Of a DNA stretch of 64,000 bases, positions 51,711 to 59,327 are shown in pieces. Both the position numbers and the translations under genes were made by a program. Below the pieces are notes generated by a model. It did no database searches and was not told the DNA's origin. It saw nothing but the letters and a program-made list of their open reading frames with translations. Source of the stretch: Heterotrichella gracilis (taxonomy: Eukaryota > Sar > Xanthophyceae > Tribonematales > Xanthonemataceae). The stretch spans positions 1-64,000 of the forward strand of contig JAULBX010009880.1 of assembly GCA_032358255.1 (NCBI GenBank), in the 5' to 3' direction. The stretch's first letter is position 1. Every line of letters starts with the position of its first letter.

Positions 51711-52241
51711 TTATAGATTTGATTGATCTTCTTTTGCTTCTAGCCACACATACACAATTACCTTGTATTGAAAAATTTCAGAAGTGTTTATGAGTTTGTC
51801 TCGGTACGCCCCTTGTATCAGTGTTGCATTACCATTCACTATCACCTGATCTTCCTGCATAGGCAATTGATGAGTATAGATTTTTGGTGCAAATTTCCCA
51901 CTGGTAAAATCCCCGTGATCTATATTTTGATCCATTACTAATTCTCCGGTGTAAAAAACATTTGCTTTTTCATAACTCTGTAGTTTTAACTCACCTACGA
52001 TTTGGTTTCTTCTCAAAATCACCGGCATAGAACCAACTGGACTGGAAGGTGGCCATGACGTGGGGCCAGGAGCAGGAGCAGGTAATGGGATTGGCGGCGG
52101 TATTGTTCCTGCAATCCAACAAAAACCCATTTCAACTCCAAGTATGTTTTTAGCTTCTCTTGGAATTTTTACCTGAAAGAGCTTAACCTGAGTCGAGCGA
52201 TCAATGAGGAAACTTGTTATGATAACACTTTCGCTTTTCAT
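51711..52241 (-). CDS. beta-rich protein with proline loop, candidate minor capsid
   Basis: 176 residues with a Pro-rich insertion (residues 48-70) inside a strand-rich fold (SVIITSFLI, TQVKLFQVKIPREAKNILGVEMG, IFQYKVIVYVWLEA). Its start overlaps the end of the next gene upstream by 4 bp. Single jelly-roll size. Confidence 0.45.
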   Translation of the reverse strand: MKSESVIITSFLIDRSTQVKLFQVKIPREAKNILGVEMGFCWIAGTIPPPIPLPAPAPGPTSWPPSSPVGSMPVILRRNQIVGELKLQSYEKANVFYTGELVMDQNIDHGDFTSGKFAPKIYTHQLPMQEDQVIVNGNATLIQGAYRDKLINTSEIFQYKVIVYVWLEAKEDQSNL

Positions 52242-52621
52242 CCTGCATCCTCCATTTCACAATCGAGATAAAGCGAAACTCTGTAAGGTTCAAACAAGGT
52301 TCTACCATCTGGGGTGTCTTGGTAAACGATTTTTACCGAACCGTTTCCGGGATTTACGTTGCCCAAATCGTAGTAGCGTTGTTTTGGTGGGACATTGATT
52401 CCTGACATCAATAATTTGCTTTCGTAATTTTCAGGGAAGTATTCTTCCTTATTTATTTCGATTCTCTGACTTCCTCTGTAGTACATCAAATCATCTTTGT
52501 CAGAGGTTACCAATATCCCTTTCACGGCCTTGATGTTTTTATCCAATTCAAAGGTTTTGGTGAGGCTTTGGTTGCCGACCGTAATTTGTATATCGAATCT
52601 TTTCTTTACTGGCTTTAACAT
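52238..52621 (-). CDS. beta-rich protein (127 aa), candidate minor capsid
   Basis: Mostly strands: KKRFDIQITVGNQSLTKTFE, GILVTSDKDDLMYYRGSQRI, VKIVYQDTPDGRTLFEPYRV. Opening strand pair and length fit a small jelly-roll. It directly follows the candidate major capsid gene with a hairpin between. Confidence 0.45.
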   Translation of the reverse strand: MLKPVKKRFDIQITVGNQSLTKTFELDKNIKAVKGILVTSDKDDLMYYRGSQRIEINKEEYFPENYESKLLMSGINVPPKQRYYDLGNVNPGNGSVKIVYQDTPDGRTLFEPYRVSLYLDCEMEDAG

Positions 52622-52650
52622 GATCTTTTAATTAAGTGTTTGATTAATTA

Positions 52651-52675
52651 AGTCCGCAGTCATTTACTGCGGACT
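52651..52675. terminator. hairpin below the candidate major capsid gene
   Basis: AGTCCGCAGT (52651-52660) pairs perfectly with ACTGCGGACT (52666-52675). The T-run is on the plus side, so on the minus strand it may act as an attenuator or RNA-processing or stability element. Confidence 0.55.
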
Positions 52676-52688
52676 TTTTCATCTCGTG

Positions 52689-53411
52689 TTACGGAGTAGT
52701 GATAGTGCCGAAGAGAGCAGCGAAAATCTGCGTGTTAGGAACTATCCCGTCCATTGTTCCTAACTCCACAGTTAATTCAATCAGGATGTCATCATGAATT
52801 AAGCGAGGGTTTGCGAGTTTGTAATAGCCCACAGGAACACTGTGCAGATCTCTTGTTTTGAAAAGACTGTTACTACTTTCCGGTACGATTTGTTTTTTGT
52901 TACTTTTCAAAGAAAATTCTCCGTTTGCGATTGCCGGAAAATTCTCGATGGCTCCATAGTTTGCCGCCATGATTTTGTCTTTGGAGGCATCTACAGAAAC
53001 TGCGGCGAGCAACACAATTCCACTTACAAGCAGTGCTTGGTTTTTAGGAAGTTTTGCGTTTGACACATTGCGCAATCCGATTTCTTTATCATCCTGAGTC
53101 TCGAATAATTTGATTGTTTTCGAGTTTGCAGGTTTGATACTGTAGATCACAGTGTCTGCCAAACGAAGCTCATTGTTGTTTAAGCCGTCTTTGATGTGTT
53201 GCGGTAAGTCTCCAAAATGTTTTTCCATTTCGGCTCTTGAACCTCTGCTTGGTGCAGGTGGGCTTGTGAGTTTATTGATAGCCCGTTGGCGTTTTAGTGG
53301 ATTCATTTTTCTTAATGCTCCCAATAATTCTTCCCCGTCCAAGCCGTCTAGTCCAAACAACGCACCTACGTTGTTGTATTCTTCTGATGTTCCTTCCATG
53401 ATATCTAACAT
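52689..53411 (-). CDS. candidate major capsid protein
   Basis: 240 residues. The first 75 are helical and polar and contain FGLDGLDGEELLGAL. The remaining 165 are strand-rich: ADTVIYSIKPANSKTIKLFE, GLRNVSNAKLPKNQALLVSG, VPVGYYKLANPRLIHDDILI, PNTQIFAALFG. This pattern of a leading tail and one jelly-roll-sized domain suits a capsid protein of a tailless virus. It is bracketed by two strong hairpins, fitting high expression. No database support; a structure prediction would decide. Confidence 0.45.
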   Translation of the reverse strand: MLDIMEGTSEEYNNVGALFGLDGLDGEELLGALRKMNPLKRQRAINKLTSPPAPSRGSRAEMEKHFGDLPQHIKDGLNNNELRLADTVIYSIKPANSKTIKLFETQDDKEIGLRNVSNAKLPKNQALLVSGIVLLAAVSVDASKDKIMAANYGAIENFPAIANGEFSLKSNKKQIVPESSNSLFKTRDLHSVPVGYYKLANPRLIHDDILIELTVELGTMDGIVPNTQIFAALFGTITTP

Positions 53412-53456
53412 GATTTTTGTTTTTTATGGTTTATGTTTATTTATTTTTTGCTTTTT

Positions 53457-53553
53457 AAAGGGCATAGCTTTCCTGGTTCCGCTATTTTTCCGAATAGGGA
53501 TTTTGCTTAATGCAATAAGTTTTATTGAGGAACGTGGTGGGCTATGCCCCTTT
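53457..53553 (-). promoter_or_regulatory. long hairpin ahead of the candidate major capsid gene
   Basis: AAAGGGCATAGC (53457-53468) pairs with GCTATGCCCCTTT (53541-53553) with one bulge; inner arms GTTCC (53476-53480) and GGAAC (53529-53533) add to it. It fills the only sizeable gap in the structural block. May process or attenuate the mRNA. Confidence 0.5.
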
Positions 53554-53572
53554 GGTTGGTAATGTTTTGGGC

Positions 53573-54142
53573 TTAATAGATTCTATCTTCTACTCCGGAT
53601 ATGTCATCATCGCCTCCTGACATTTGCCGTTTTTCAAATTCTTCGCTCTTGCGAGTGATTTCATTTTCGATAGTATCGAGAGAACCCATGTTGAGTTCAC
53701 CTCCGGGATATTTGAAGTACTGGACTTCACCTAAACCGGCTGCGCCTTCTTCGTTTGGTTTGGCCTTGGTAAACTTGTCCAGGTACAGACGCTCTTTGAT
53801 GTTTTCACCGAAGGCTTTCAGTCTTTCTTTGATGCCTTCTATTCCATCAACTGAAGTGCCGCTCATGCCTTTCGCAACTGCATAACCACCACTTGCAATC
53901 ATGCCTATACCCAAACTTGTTATTCGGTTGTTTTTACAGTAGTGTCCGATAAAGGCTGTCGATAAACCAACAAATAGTGAGGGTCTGCCAATCGCTACGC
54001 CAATGCCCGCACCGACTGCTCCTACGATGAGAGATTTTGCGGTTTCCTTTAAGCTGTTACCTGCGTTACCTTTTGTCTCCAGTTCTTTTAAGAGTGCCAA
54101 AACCTGCGCTTTTTTTCCACTAGATTTTTTTTCCTTGCTCAT
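53573..54142 (-). CDS. membrane protein with conserved GLGEVQYF block
   Basis: 189 residues: basic start, a Gly-rich hydrophobic region (residues 35-95: LIVGAVGAGIGVAIGRPSLF, ITSLGIGMIASGGYAVAKG), VDGIEGIKERL, then GLGEVQYFKYPGGEL and an acidic end. Similar proteins recur in Bacteroidota. Candidate inner-membrane component of a virion. Confidence 0.55.
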   Translation of the reverse strand: MSKEKKSSGKKAQVLALLKELETKGNAGNSLKETAKSLIVGAVGAGIGVAIGRPSLFVGLSTAFIGHYCKNNRITSLGIGMIASGGYAVAKGMSGTSVDGIEGIKERLKAFGENIKERLYLDKFTKAKPNEEGAAGLGEVQYFKYPGGELNMGSLDTIENEITRKSEEFEKRQMSGGDDDISGVEDRIY

Positions 54143-54173
54143 TTTTTTATTTTTTAGATTAATTATTGATTTT

Positions 54174-55907
54174 TTACATAAGGGCGATCATGGATTTTTT
54201 GCCATTCTTACCACCGCGATTACCCCCTTTCTTTTTTTTGTTTTTTTTGGAGGATACACCATTCAGCGCACCTTGCCTTTTGATTGCGGGTTTTTCCTCA
54301 CCCTCTTTGGTGGCGTAATACACAACTGCTGACACCAGTCCAACTACTGCAACAACTGCTACTGGTTTGATCCACTTTTTGTTTTTTTCATAAAAGGCTT
54401 TTATCCCCATCATTGTAGGCCCTGATAATATCCCGTCTGTGCTTTCCTCTGAAGATTCAGGATTTTCTTCATTAATGGATTCACTTGTTGTGACTTGTGT
54501 TTCTTCATTCACTGTTGCAGGGAGATTTTCTGAGCTTTCTTCAGATGCCGCTTCATTATTTTCAGATGTTTCATTTTCTTGTTGGCCTGATTCTTCTGAA
54601 CTTGTTTCTACTGTTGGTTCTGAATTTTCTGTGCCAGCATCTTCTGAATTTTGTGAAGTCTCTGAACCATCACCTTTCTTTTTGAATACTCCTTTTTTCT
54701 CATTCTTCCCTTTGTTTGGAAACAGATCACCAATAGATTTTAATAAAGCTGCAAGTGTGCCCATTGCAGTTGAAGCGGCTGCTATTGACGTTGCGGTTAC
54801 CGGCTCTCCCAACTCCCCTAAACCTTCAAACCCTTCAAATCCTTCCATGCCATTTACAAATTCATCGGCGTAAATGTTTCCTAATAACTCAGGCAGGGGA
54901 GTAGATTCTTCATAACCATCTATTCCGGCTACTTCTTTATTTCTATTACCGTGTCCGGTAAGGATAGCATGTCTTAAATTTTCTGGTTTGCCACCTGCTG
55001 CATAGAATATTTTTTCGGTTTTGGTAAGTACGTCTTTCACTTTACCGTACTTTGACATATCCATTCCTTTAGCCTTTGCTACTTCTGGACTTGCATAACC
55101 CCACTTGATGCGTTCTGCAATTTTAAGAACGTTTAATTTCATCGAGGCTAAAATCCCAGCCCTTAATAAGACTGTCGCTGGATTTATCTTATTTACCTTA
55201 TTGACTACTTTTAAAACTTTCTTACCGAAGTCTTTATGTTTTTCTTTATTCGCTGCTTTTTTTTCAGGAGACCTTTTAAATAGTCCTGGCTTTTTTCCGC
55301 CACCTGCTGCTGCATTTTTTTTGAGGAGTTTTCCTAACTCTCCCATACTTGTATCGTCGATACCATCCAAAAATTGTAGTTCCATTTTGTAGTCTTTTTT
55401 AACTGTGTAAGGTTCTTCGTAATCAAATTTTCCAACTACGCAATCCATTATGATGTGTTTGCCATTGCCAAGTGGCACAATAGGATAGATGTGTTGGAAA
55501 TAATCTTCCTTGTACTTTGTGATTCGGTTTGTTACTGGTATTTCTAAAACGTATAAACAGGTGGAGATGAATGTTGTCATGCAATCGCAGTCACCCTTTG
55601 CGTCATGGATTAATCTTCTTGGACTTCTTACCTGTTCTAAGCCCCTTTCATCTTTTTCATACTTAATATGAAACTTTACAAAGTGCCATAACTTTCTACA
55701 GGCTTCGTAAGTGCTGAGTCCTCTTAGTTCCTGATCTACATATTTTTCAACCTGCCATGCTGTTTTTTTGACGATCTGTGGAATAATGTCAACAGTATCA
55801 GACACAGTAGCACCCATTTTTACGGTCTCATCCATTGTCCTTGCTTTCGGAAATAAATGTCTGTAGGGTTCAAGACTTAATAATTTAATTTGACTCGTGG
55901 CTTCCAT
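54174..55907 (-). CDS. transglutaminase-fold protein with membrane anchor
   Basis: 577 residues. Residues 40-165 are a transglutaminase-like core: LSTYEACRKLWHFVKFHIKY, KGDCDCMTTFISTCL (Cys near 105), YFQHIYPIVPL (His near 140), HIIMDCVVG (Asp near 154), so the Cys-His-Asp triad is present. Then a basic region, NGMEGFEGFEGLGELG, an acidic Glu/Ser/Thr-rich stretch, a membrane helix (about 525-545) and a very basic tail. It could crosslink or cut virion proteins. Its start overlaps the stop of the next upstream gene. Confidence 0.65.
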   Translation of the reverse strand: MEATSQIKLLSLEPYRHLFPKARTMDETVKMGATVSDTVDIIPQIVKKTAWQVEKYVDQELRGLSTYEACRKLWHFVKFHIKYEKDERGLEQVRSPRRLIHDAKGDCDCMTTFISTCLYVLEIPVTNRITKYKEDYFQHIYPIVPLGNGKHIIMDCVVGKFDYEEPYTVKKDYKMELQFLDGIDDTSMGELGKLLKKNAAAGGGKKPGLFKRSPEKKAANKEKHKDFGKKVLKVVNKVNKINPATVLLRAGILASMKLNVLKIAERIKWGYASPEVAKAKGMDMSKYGKVKDVLTKTEKIFYAAGGKPENLRHAILTGHGNRNKEVAGIDGYEESTPLPELLGNIYADEFVNGMEGFEGFEGLGELGEPVTATSIAAASTAMGTLAALLKSIGDLFPNKGKNEKKGVFKKKGDGSETSQNSEDAGTENSEPTVETSSEESGQQENETSENNEAASEESSENLPATVNEETQVTTSESINEENPESSEESTDGILSGPTMMGIKAFYEKNKKWIKPVAVVAVVGLVSAVVYYATKEGEEKPAIKRQGALNGVSSKKNKKKKGGNRGGKNGKKSMIALM

Positions 55908-56395
55908 CAGGCTTTAGGTTTTAAAGTGTTGTTGTCTGTTTTTTCATAAGCAATTTTTTTCCATCCCAGATCAATGGTTGTGATCGTCTTTACAAAAATT
56001 GGAGCAGCTTGTTTATTTACCAGGAGATTAAAAATTCCACCGCCTAATGATAACAGGCCAGTTGCAGGTAGGTTTATCATGATCCCACTTATTTTGGCTT
56101 CACCTTGTTTAGGAATTGTGATGTCCTTATTGATAACTTTTGAAGTGCCAATTACTTTTTCTTTAAAAAGAATTTTGATAAACGGGTATTTAATTTTCAA
56201 AGAACTCATCGTCGGATTTTTTAGAGTGACATCTATTCTTACTGTAAGGCCATCCATTTTGAGAGAATGAATATTTGCCGTTGCAACAGATTCAAGTTGT
56301 GCGCTTGTACGCTTAAGTCCAGTTACATAAGCGACAATGGCTATGACTCCTGCCCCGATAGTTGTTCCGATTAATATTTTTTTAAGATTCCCCAT
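55907..56395 (-). CDS. LEA2-like lipid-anchored or membrane protein
   Basis: 162 residues. An N-terminal helix (ILIGTTIGAGVIAIVAYVTG) precedes a strand-rich domain with DGLTVRIDVTLKNPTMSSLK and FKEKVIGTSKV, the pattern of late-embryogenesis (WHy/LEA2) immunoglobulin-like domains. A small membrane-attached beta domain suits a virion membrane protein. Inference. Confidence 0.6.
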   Translation of the reverse strand: MGNLKKILIGTTIGAGVIAIVAYVTGLKRTSAQLESVATANIHSLKMDGLTVRIDVTLKNPTMSSLKIKYPFIKILFKEKVIGTSKVINKDITIPKQGEAKISGIMINLPATGLLSLGGGIFNLLVNKQAAPIFVKTITTIDLGWKKIAYEKTDNNTLKPKA

Positions 56396-56398
56396 TTT

Positions 56399-56632
56399 TT
56401 ATTCTACTGTTTTATCTAAATCATTTTCTTCTTCTTCTTTTGCTTTTTTGCGATTAAGGATTTTCGCTGAAATTAAATCACCGGCGAGTTTGAAAAACAT
56501 CCATATCGCTCCTCCGATTGCCGCCTTAACTGCGTATGCTCCTAGTCCTGAATAATCCAGATTCGCAAAAAGTATCGCTCCCGTTAAGAAGGTTTGTGAA
56601 GTGCTGTCCGGTGTTGCTACGTTTGGTTTCAT
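56399..56632 (-). CDS. small membrane protein (77 aa)
   Basis: Start placed at ATG 56632 (MKPNVATPDSTSQTFL) because a promoter lies at 56665-56694 and would be inside the longer frame that begins at 56752. Two hydrophobic segments (AILFANLDYSGLGAYAVKAA, IWMFFKLAGDLI) and a charged end. First gene of the virion block. Confidence 0.55.
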   Translation of the reverse strand: MKPNVATPDSTSQTFLTGAILFANLDYSGLGAYAVKAAIGGAIWMFFKLAGDLISAKILNRKKAKEEEENDLDKTVE

Positions 56633-56664
56633 GTTTATTTTTTTGTTAGTGATGTTTGTGAGTA

Positions 56665-56694
56665 CAAAGTTATGACGGGGTTTTTCGGCACTGT
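56665..56694 (-). promoter_or_regulatory. element promoter A
   Basis: Minus strand: a -7 box TAACTTTG (56672-56665) preceded by CCCCGTCA and CAGTGCCGAAA, with the palindrome GGCACAGTGCC overlapping upstream. 27 of 30 bases equal promoter B at 57710-57739. No -33 TTTG, so activation by an element protein is likely. Confidence 0.6.
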
Positions 56695-56762
56695 GCCACT
56701 TTGTTCGCTCTGGGTGCGTCGGGGACTCACATAGCTTATCAAGGCAGCACATAGCTCACTCA

Positions 56763-56972
56763 TCACTTTGCCGCTCCATATTTATTCACCATAAATACTA
56801 CCTGATTGACACTGTATTGTCCTCCTAATGGCTCACCCAATTCTTCTATAACAGGAGCAATCATTTTTCTAAGAATTTTCACTGAAACACCCAAGAGGTC
56901 TGCTAATTCCTTTTTGTTACGGGGTCTTTCGATTATCTGACGATTCTCCCCATTTGATTTATCTGAGTTCAT
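56763..56972 (-). CDS. small helix-turn-helix protein (69 aa)
   Basis: IIERPRNKKELADLLGVSVK is a clear HTH start, followed by LRKMIAPVIEELGEPLGGQY and NQVVFMVNKYG. Such proteins regulate or assist mobile elements. It lies 11 bp below the zinc-knuckle gene. Confidence 0.6.
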   Translation of the reverse strand: MNSDKSNGENRQIIERPRNKKELADLLGVSVKILRKMIAPVIEELGEPLGGQYSVNQVVFMVNKYGAAK

Positions 56973-56983
56973 ACTTCGTGTTT

Positions 56984-57661
56984 TTAGTAGTTAATAAATT
57001 GATAGTGCATTACAGAATTCATATACCATTGTAACAAATCCCAAGCTTGAAGATTTATGAAAACATGTCTATAAAAAACGATGTCCAATACATTGCGTTC
57101 TTCGGCATAATTGAGGATCGCATCAGAAAATAAAGTCAGGCTCTCACCAAAATTAGATGTGATCTTTCTTTGCTCTTGCAAGGCATCATGCCATTTGTTC
57201 GCCCCACTTAAACCGTTATAAAACTTAATGTTTAACCAGTCTCCATGCTCTGCAATAAAACGATACGGCTTTTCTAAAACATAACGTTTTGCTAGAACAA
57301 CTTTTTCAACTAAGTATTTAAATGTTTCATCCACATTTAAACTTTCTTTGAAGTGTTCTGCGATTAATCGTTTGAATTTATTTTGTTGTTCTTCTGAAAA
57401 GTCTTTTGTTGACCAAAGCATTGAATGACAGAAAATAAAAAAGTCATCGGTTCTTTTAGCTAGTTTGATAGCGTTAAATAGTTTTCCATCTTCTACATGG
57501 ATGTAGGACATTTTAGCTTTTTCTTCAGAACCTTCTTTATTGCTGCCAAACCCAGCCTTAGAGGATTTCCACCATTCTGCTTTACAAAGTGTGGAGCAGA
57601 AGTGTTTTTCTGATAATTCTGTTTCAAATTCTTTTTTACAATTCTCACAAATATTTTTCAT
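56984..57661 (-). CDS. zinc-knuckle protein of the early region
   Basis: 225 residues from ATG 57661 (MKNICENCKKEFE). The longer frame from 57772 is rejected because promoter B lies inside it. The N-terminal ICENCKKEFETELSEKHFCS plus TLCKAEWW gives a Cys4 zinc knuckle; the remainder is helical with many Trp and Phe. It may be a transcription or replication factor. Unknown family. Confidence 0.6.
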   Translation of the reverse strand: MKNICENCKKEFETELSEKHFCSTLCKAEWWKSSKAGFGSNKEGSEEKAKMSYIHVEDGKLFNAIKLAKRTDDFFIFCHSMLWSTKDFSEEQQNKFKRLIAEHFKESLNVDETFKYLVEKVVLAKRYVLEKPYRFIAEHGDWLNIKFYNGLSGANKWHDALQEQRKITSNFGESLTLFSDAILNYAEERNVLDIVFYRHVFINLQAWDLLQWYMNSVMHYQFINY

Positions 57662-57709
57662 AACCTTTGATTTTGAATTACAATTTTGATTTGTAATGTT
57701 TTCCTGAAT

Positions 57710-57739
57710 CAAAGGTATGACGGTGTATTTCGGCACTGT
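57710..57739 (-). promoter_or_regulatory. element promoter B
   Basis: Minus strand: TACCTTTG (57717-57710) preceded by CACCGTCA and CAGTGCCGAAA. It shares 27 of 30 bases with promoter A and lies about 50 nt upstream of ATG 57661. Confidence 0.6.
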
Positions 57740-57825
57740 TTCACATTGCATCACTTTGTTAAACATTGTCAAACAAAATCACAACAAAGCTCATGTGAGC
57801 ACTTCTAAGAATATGTATAAAATAA

Positions 57826-57845
57826 AAAAAGCCCTGAAGGGCTTT
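57826..57845 (-). terminator. terminator below the first gene of the element
   Basis: AAAGCCC/GGGCTTT stem with T7 on the minus strand. It separates the 68-aa gene from promoter B. Confidence 0.65.
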
Positions 57846-57917
57846 CTAATAAATGCTCGTAATAAATGACAGTATCACACTTTTTGTAAAACAATTTTAT
57901 GTTTAGTTAAGTCATTT

Positions 57918-58124
57918 TTAATTTACGATCACGAATGGAACTGCAAATATTCTCAGGATTTTCCTAATCTGCTCGAAAGTCCAGTAATAGCCCATTTTCC
58001 TTCCAATAGAATTTCTATGTGGCTTTAGATCTCGGTTAATAGTGTGTTTTGGCAGGCCGATAAGTTGGGGTAACTCTTTGTTGTGATACATTCTGCATTG
58101 TATCTTTTTAAAATCATCTTCCAT
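57918..58124 (-). CDS. small helix-turn-helix-like protein (68 aa)
   Basis: MYHNKELPQLIGLPKHTINR and YWTFEQIRKILRIFAVP suggest a DNA-binding HTH with a hydrophobic end. It is the first gene of the element, followed by its own terminator, so it could be a separate early regulator. Confidence 0.5.
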   Translation of the reverse strand: MEDDFKKIQCRMYHNKELPQLIGLPKHTINRDLKPHRNSIGRKMGYYWTFEQIRKILRIFAVPFVIVN

Positions 58125-58778
58125 AGTTGTTGGGGCTTAGTACTGGTTAACCTATTTTGATGGATTCAAAAACCCTGCCATATCTGAAAGAGTTTTAATT
58201 TGATGGAAGGCTACATAAGAGATATGTTTATATTTACAAAGATAACGAAACCACAGTTACAATATTATATAGCTAGGACGTTTTCTGAGAACCGTTAGTT
58301 ACAAATAGAAAACAAATTTTTTTAAAATTGATAAATGGAATTAATTTTAAAACAAGTTTTTAGTTTGAAAATTATTTTTGTAATCGAACTCTCAAACGAC
58401 ACAGAAAGTAGATTCATAGTCTGAATTTTTGTGTTTGTCGTTGAATTTCAGAAAACAAAAATTATGAGCTTTATCGCTTTTATATAATTGATTTCAATTG
58501 TTAATCAATGTTTCACAAAAAAAATCCGTGAAAAAATTGAGTTTTGAGTGGTCATTTTTTATTTACAGAACGCTGAAATGAATTTGCAAGTGGTAAAGGA
58601 ATAAGTCAGGTTAGGAAGCCTTTTTCGCTTTTTTGCGCTTGCCGAACCTGAAATCCTTGTATTTTGGATATGTGCTTCTTAGAGCTTGACTTGAAAAAGA
58701 CTGAATATTTGACCGTAGGATAATAATTACTTCGTTATTATATTCGCAGTCCGGTAGAAAGTGTGCGGGTTTTTCTAA
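58125..58778. other. 654-bp A+T-rich non-coding stretch at the edge of the element
   Basis: No coding frame is seen. A hairpin TCAGGTT (58606-58612) with AACCTGA (58645-58651) encloses T-rich sequence. The region may hold early promoters or one end of the element, but I found no direct repeat matching the integrase side. Confidence 0.4.
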
Positions 58779-59006
58779 ATGAAATTATTAAGCAAGGAGA
58801 TATTACAAGAATATGGATTTATTGAGAATCCTGGTAAATCAACACTTACATTAGAAGTATTGACACGAGATAAAATTGATATAGTTATTAAGGACGGTTC
58901 TTTCTTCTATACTAACTTGGGATTTGATTATCCTATTAAGGATCTGGAAGGTTTAAGAAAGTTATATAAGGAATTGAGGAGAGAGGATTTAAAACCATTA
59001 TATTGA
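58779..59006 (+). CDS. small conserved protein (75 aa)
   Basis: KEILQEYGFIENPGKSTLTL followed by MVITRDK-like strands and a basic helical end (LRKLYKELRREDL). Compact alpha/beta. Similar short proteins are common in Bacteroidota, function unknown. Confidence 0.55.
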   Translation: MKLLSKEILQEYGFIENPGKSTLTLEVLTRDKIDIVIKDGSFFYTNLGFDYPIKDLEGLRKLYKELRREDLKPLY

Positions 59007-59185
59007 CTTGAAAAAGTCTAGTAACGGATTCAGGATAATTCAAAATATATTAGATTAGCTTTGCAGAGCCTTGTGTAAATGATTGTGGAGTCATGTGTTT
59101 GGTTTAGGGAATGATTGTGATGTAAAGGCATTAAATACACAATTCATTGAAAACATTGACCCCCACCGAAAATAAGTTAAAAATA

Positions 59186-59216
59186 TTGTGGTATTCAGAA
59201 AGAAGTTTTATTTTTG
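59186..59216 (+). promoter_or_regulatory. promoter of small RNA copy 2
   Basis: TTG at 59186-59188, 20 nt, then TATTTTTG at 59209-59216, a perfect TAnnTTTG. The conserved hairpin starts 9 nt later. Confidence 0.65.
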
Positions 59217-59222
59217 CCCCCG

Positions 59223-59287
59223 ATTAATCCCTTTTTGGGTAGGGATTTTTCAAAGGTAGTTGCGAAAGTGACTACCTTTTCTTTTTT
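59223..59287 (+). ncRNA. candidate small RNA, TTTTTGGGTA-loop family, copy 2
   Basis: Stem AATCCC/GGGATT (59226-59231 with 59242-59247) closes TTTTTGGGTA. Four nt later a terminator follows (AAAGGTAGT 59252-59260 with ACTACCTTT 59271-59279, then T-run). This copy has the best promoter. It occupies most of the gap 59007-59327. Confidence 0.65.
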
Positions 59288-59327
59288 TTGAGAATTTTTT
59301 TAGTTTAATAGAGATTTTATTGTACTC

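Larger units (their letters stand above)
37236..58124 (-). mobile_element. integrated virus-like element, probably tailless
   Basis: About 25 genes run without break on the minus strand from a helix-turn-helix gene (58124) to a tyrosine recombinase (37236). Parts: early regulators, a block of membrane and beta-rich proteins (56.6-45.9 kb), lysis genes (48.7-46.5 kb), a fused methyltransferase-helicase, a RecA-like ATPase and the integrase. No terminase, portal, tape measure, sheath or baseplate gene is seen. It looks whole and not old. Exact ends are unknown; 34.8 kb and 58.2-58.7 kb are candidates. Family unassigned; tailless membrane-containing dsDNA virus is the working idea. Confidence 0.65.

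Noticed and set aside
56633-56752. N-terminal extension of the 77-aa membrane gene
   Set aside because: It contains element promoter A.
57662-57772. N-terminal extension of the zinc-knuckle gene
   Set aside because: It contains element promoter B; the conserved-looking protein starts at 57661.
37236-58124. Ordinary tailed prophage
   Set aside because: No terminase, portal, head protease, tape measure, sheath or baseplate protein was recognised in any product.
37236-58124. Conjugative transposon
   Set aside because: No Tra, relaxase or coupling-protein gene is seen.
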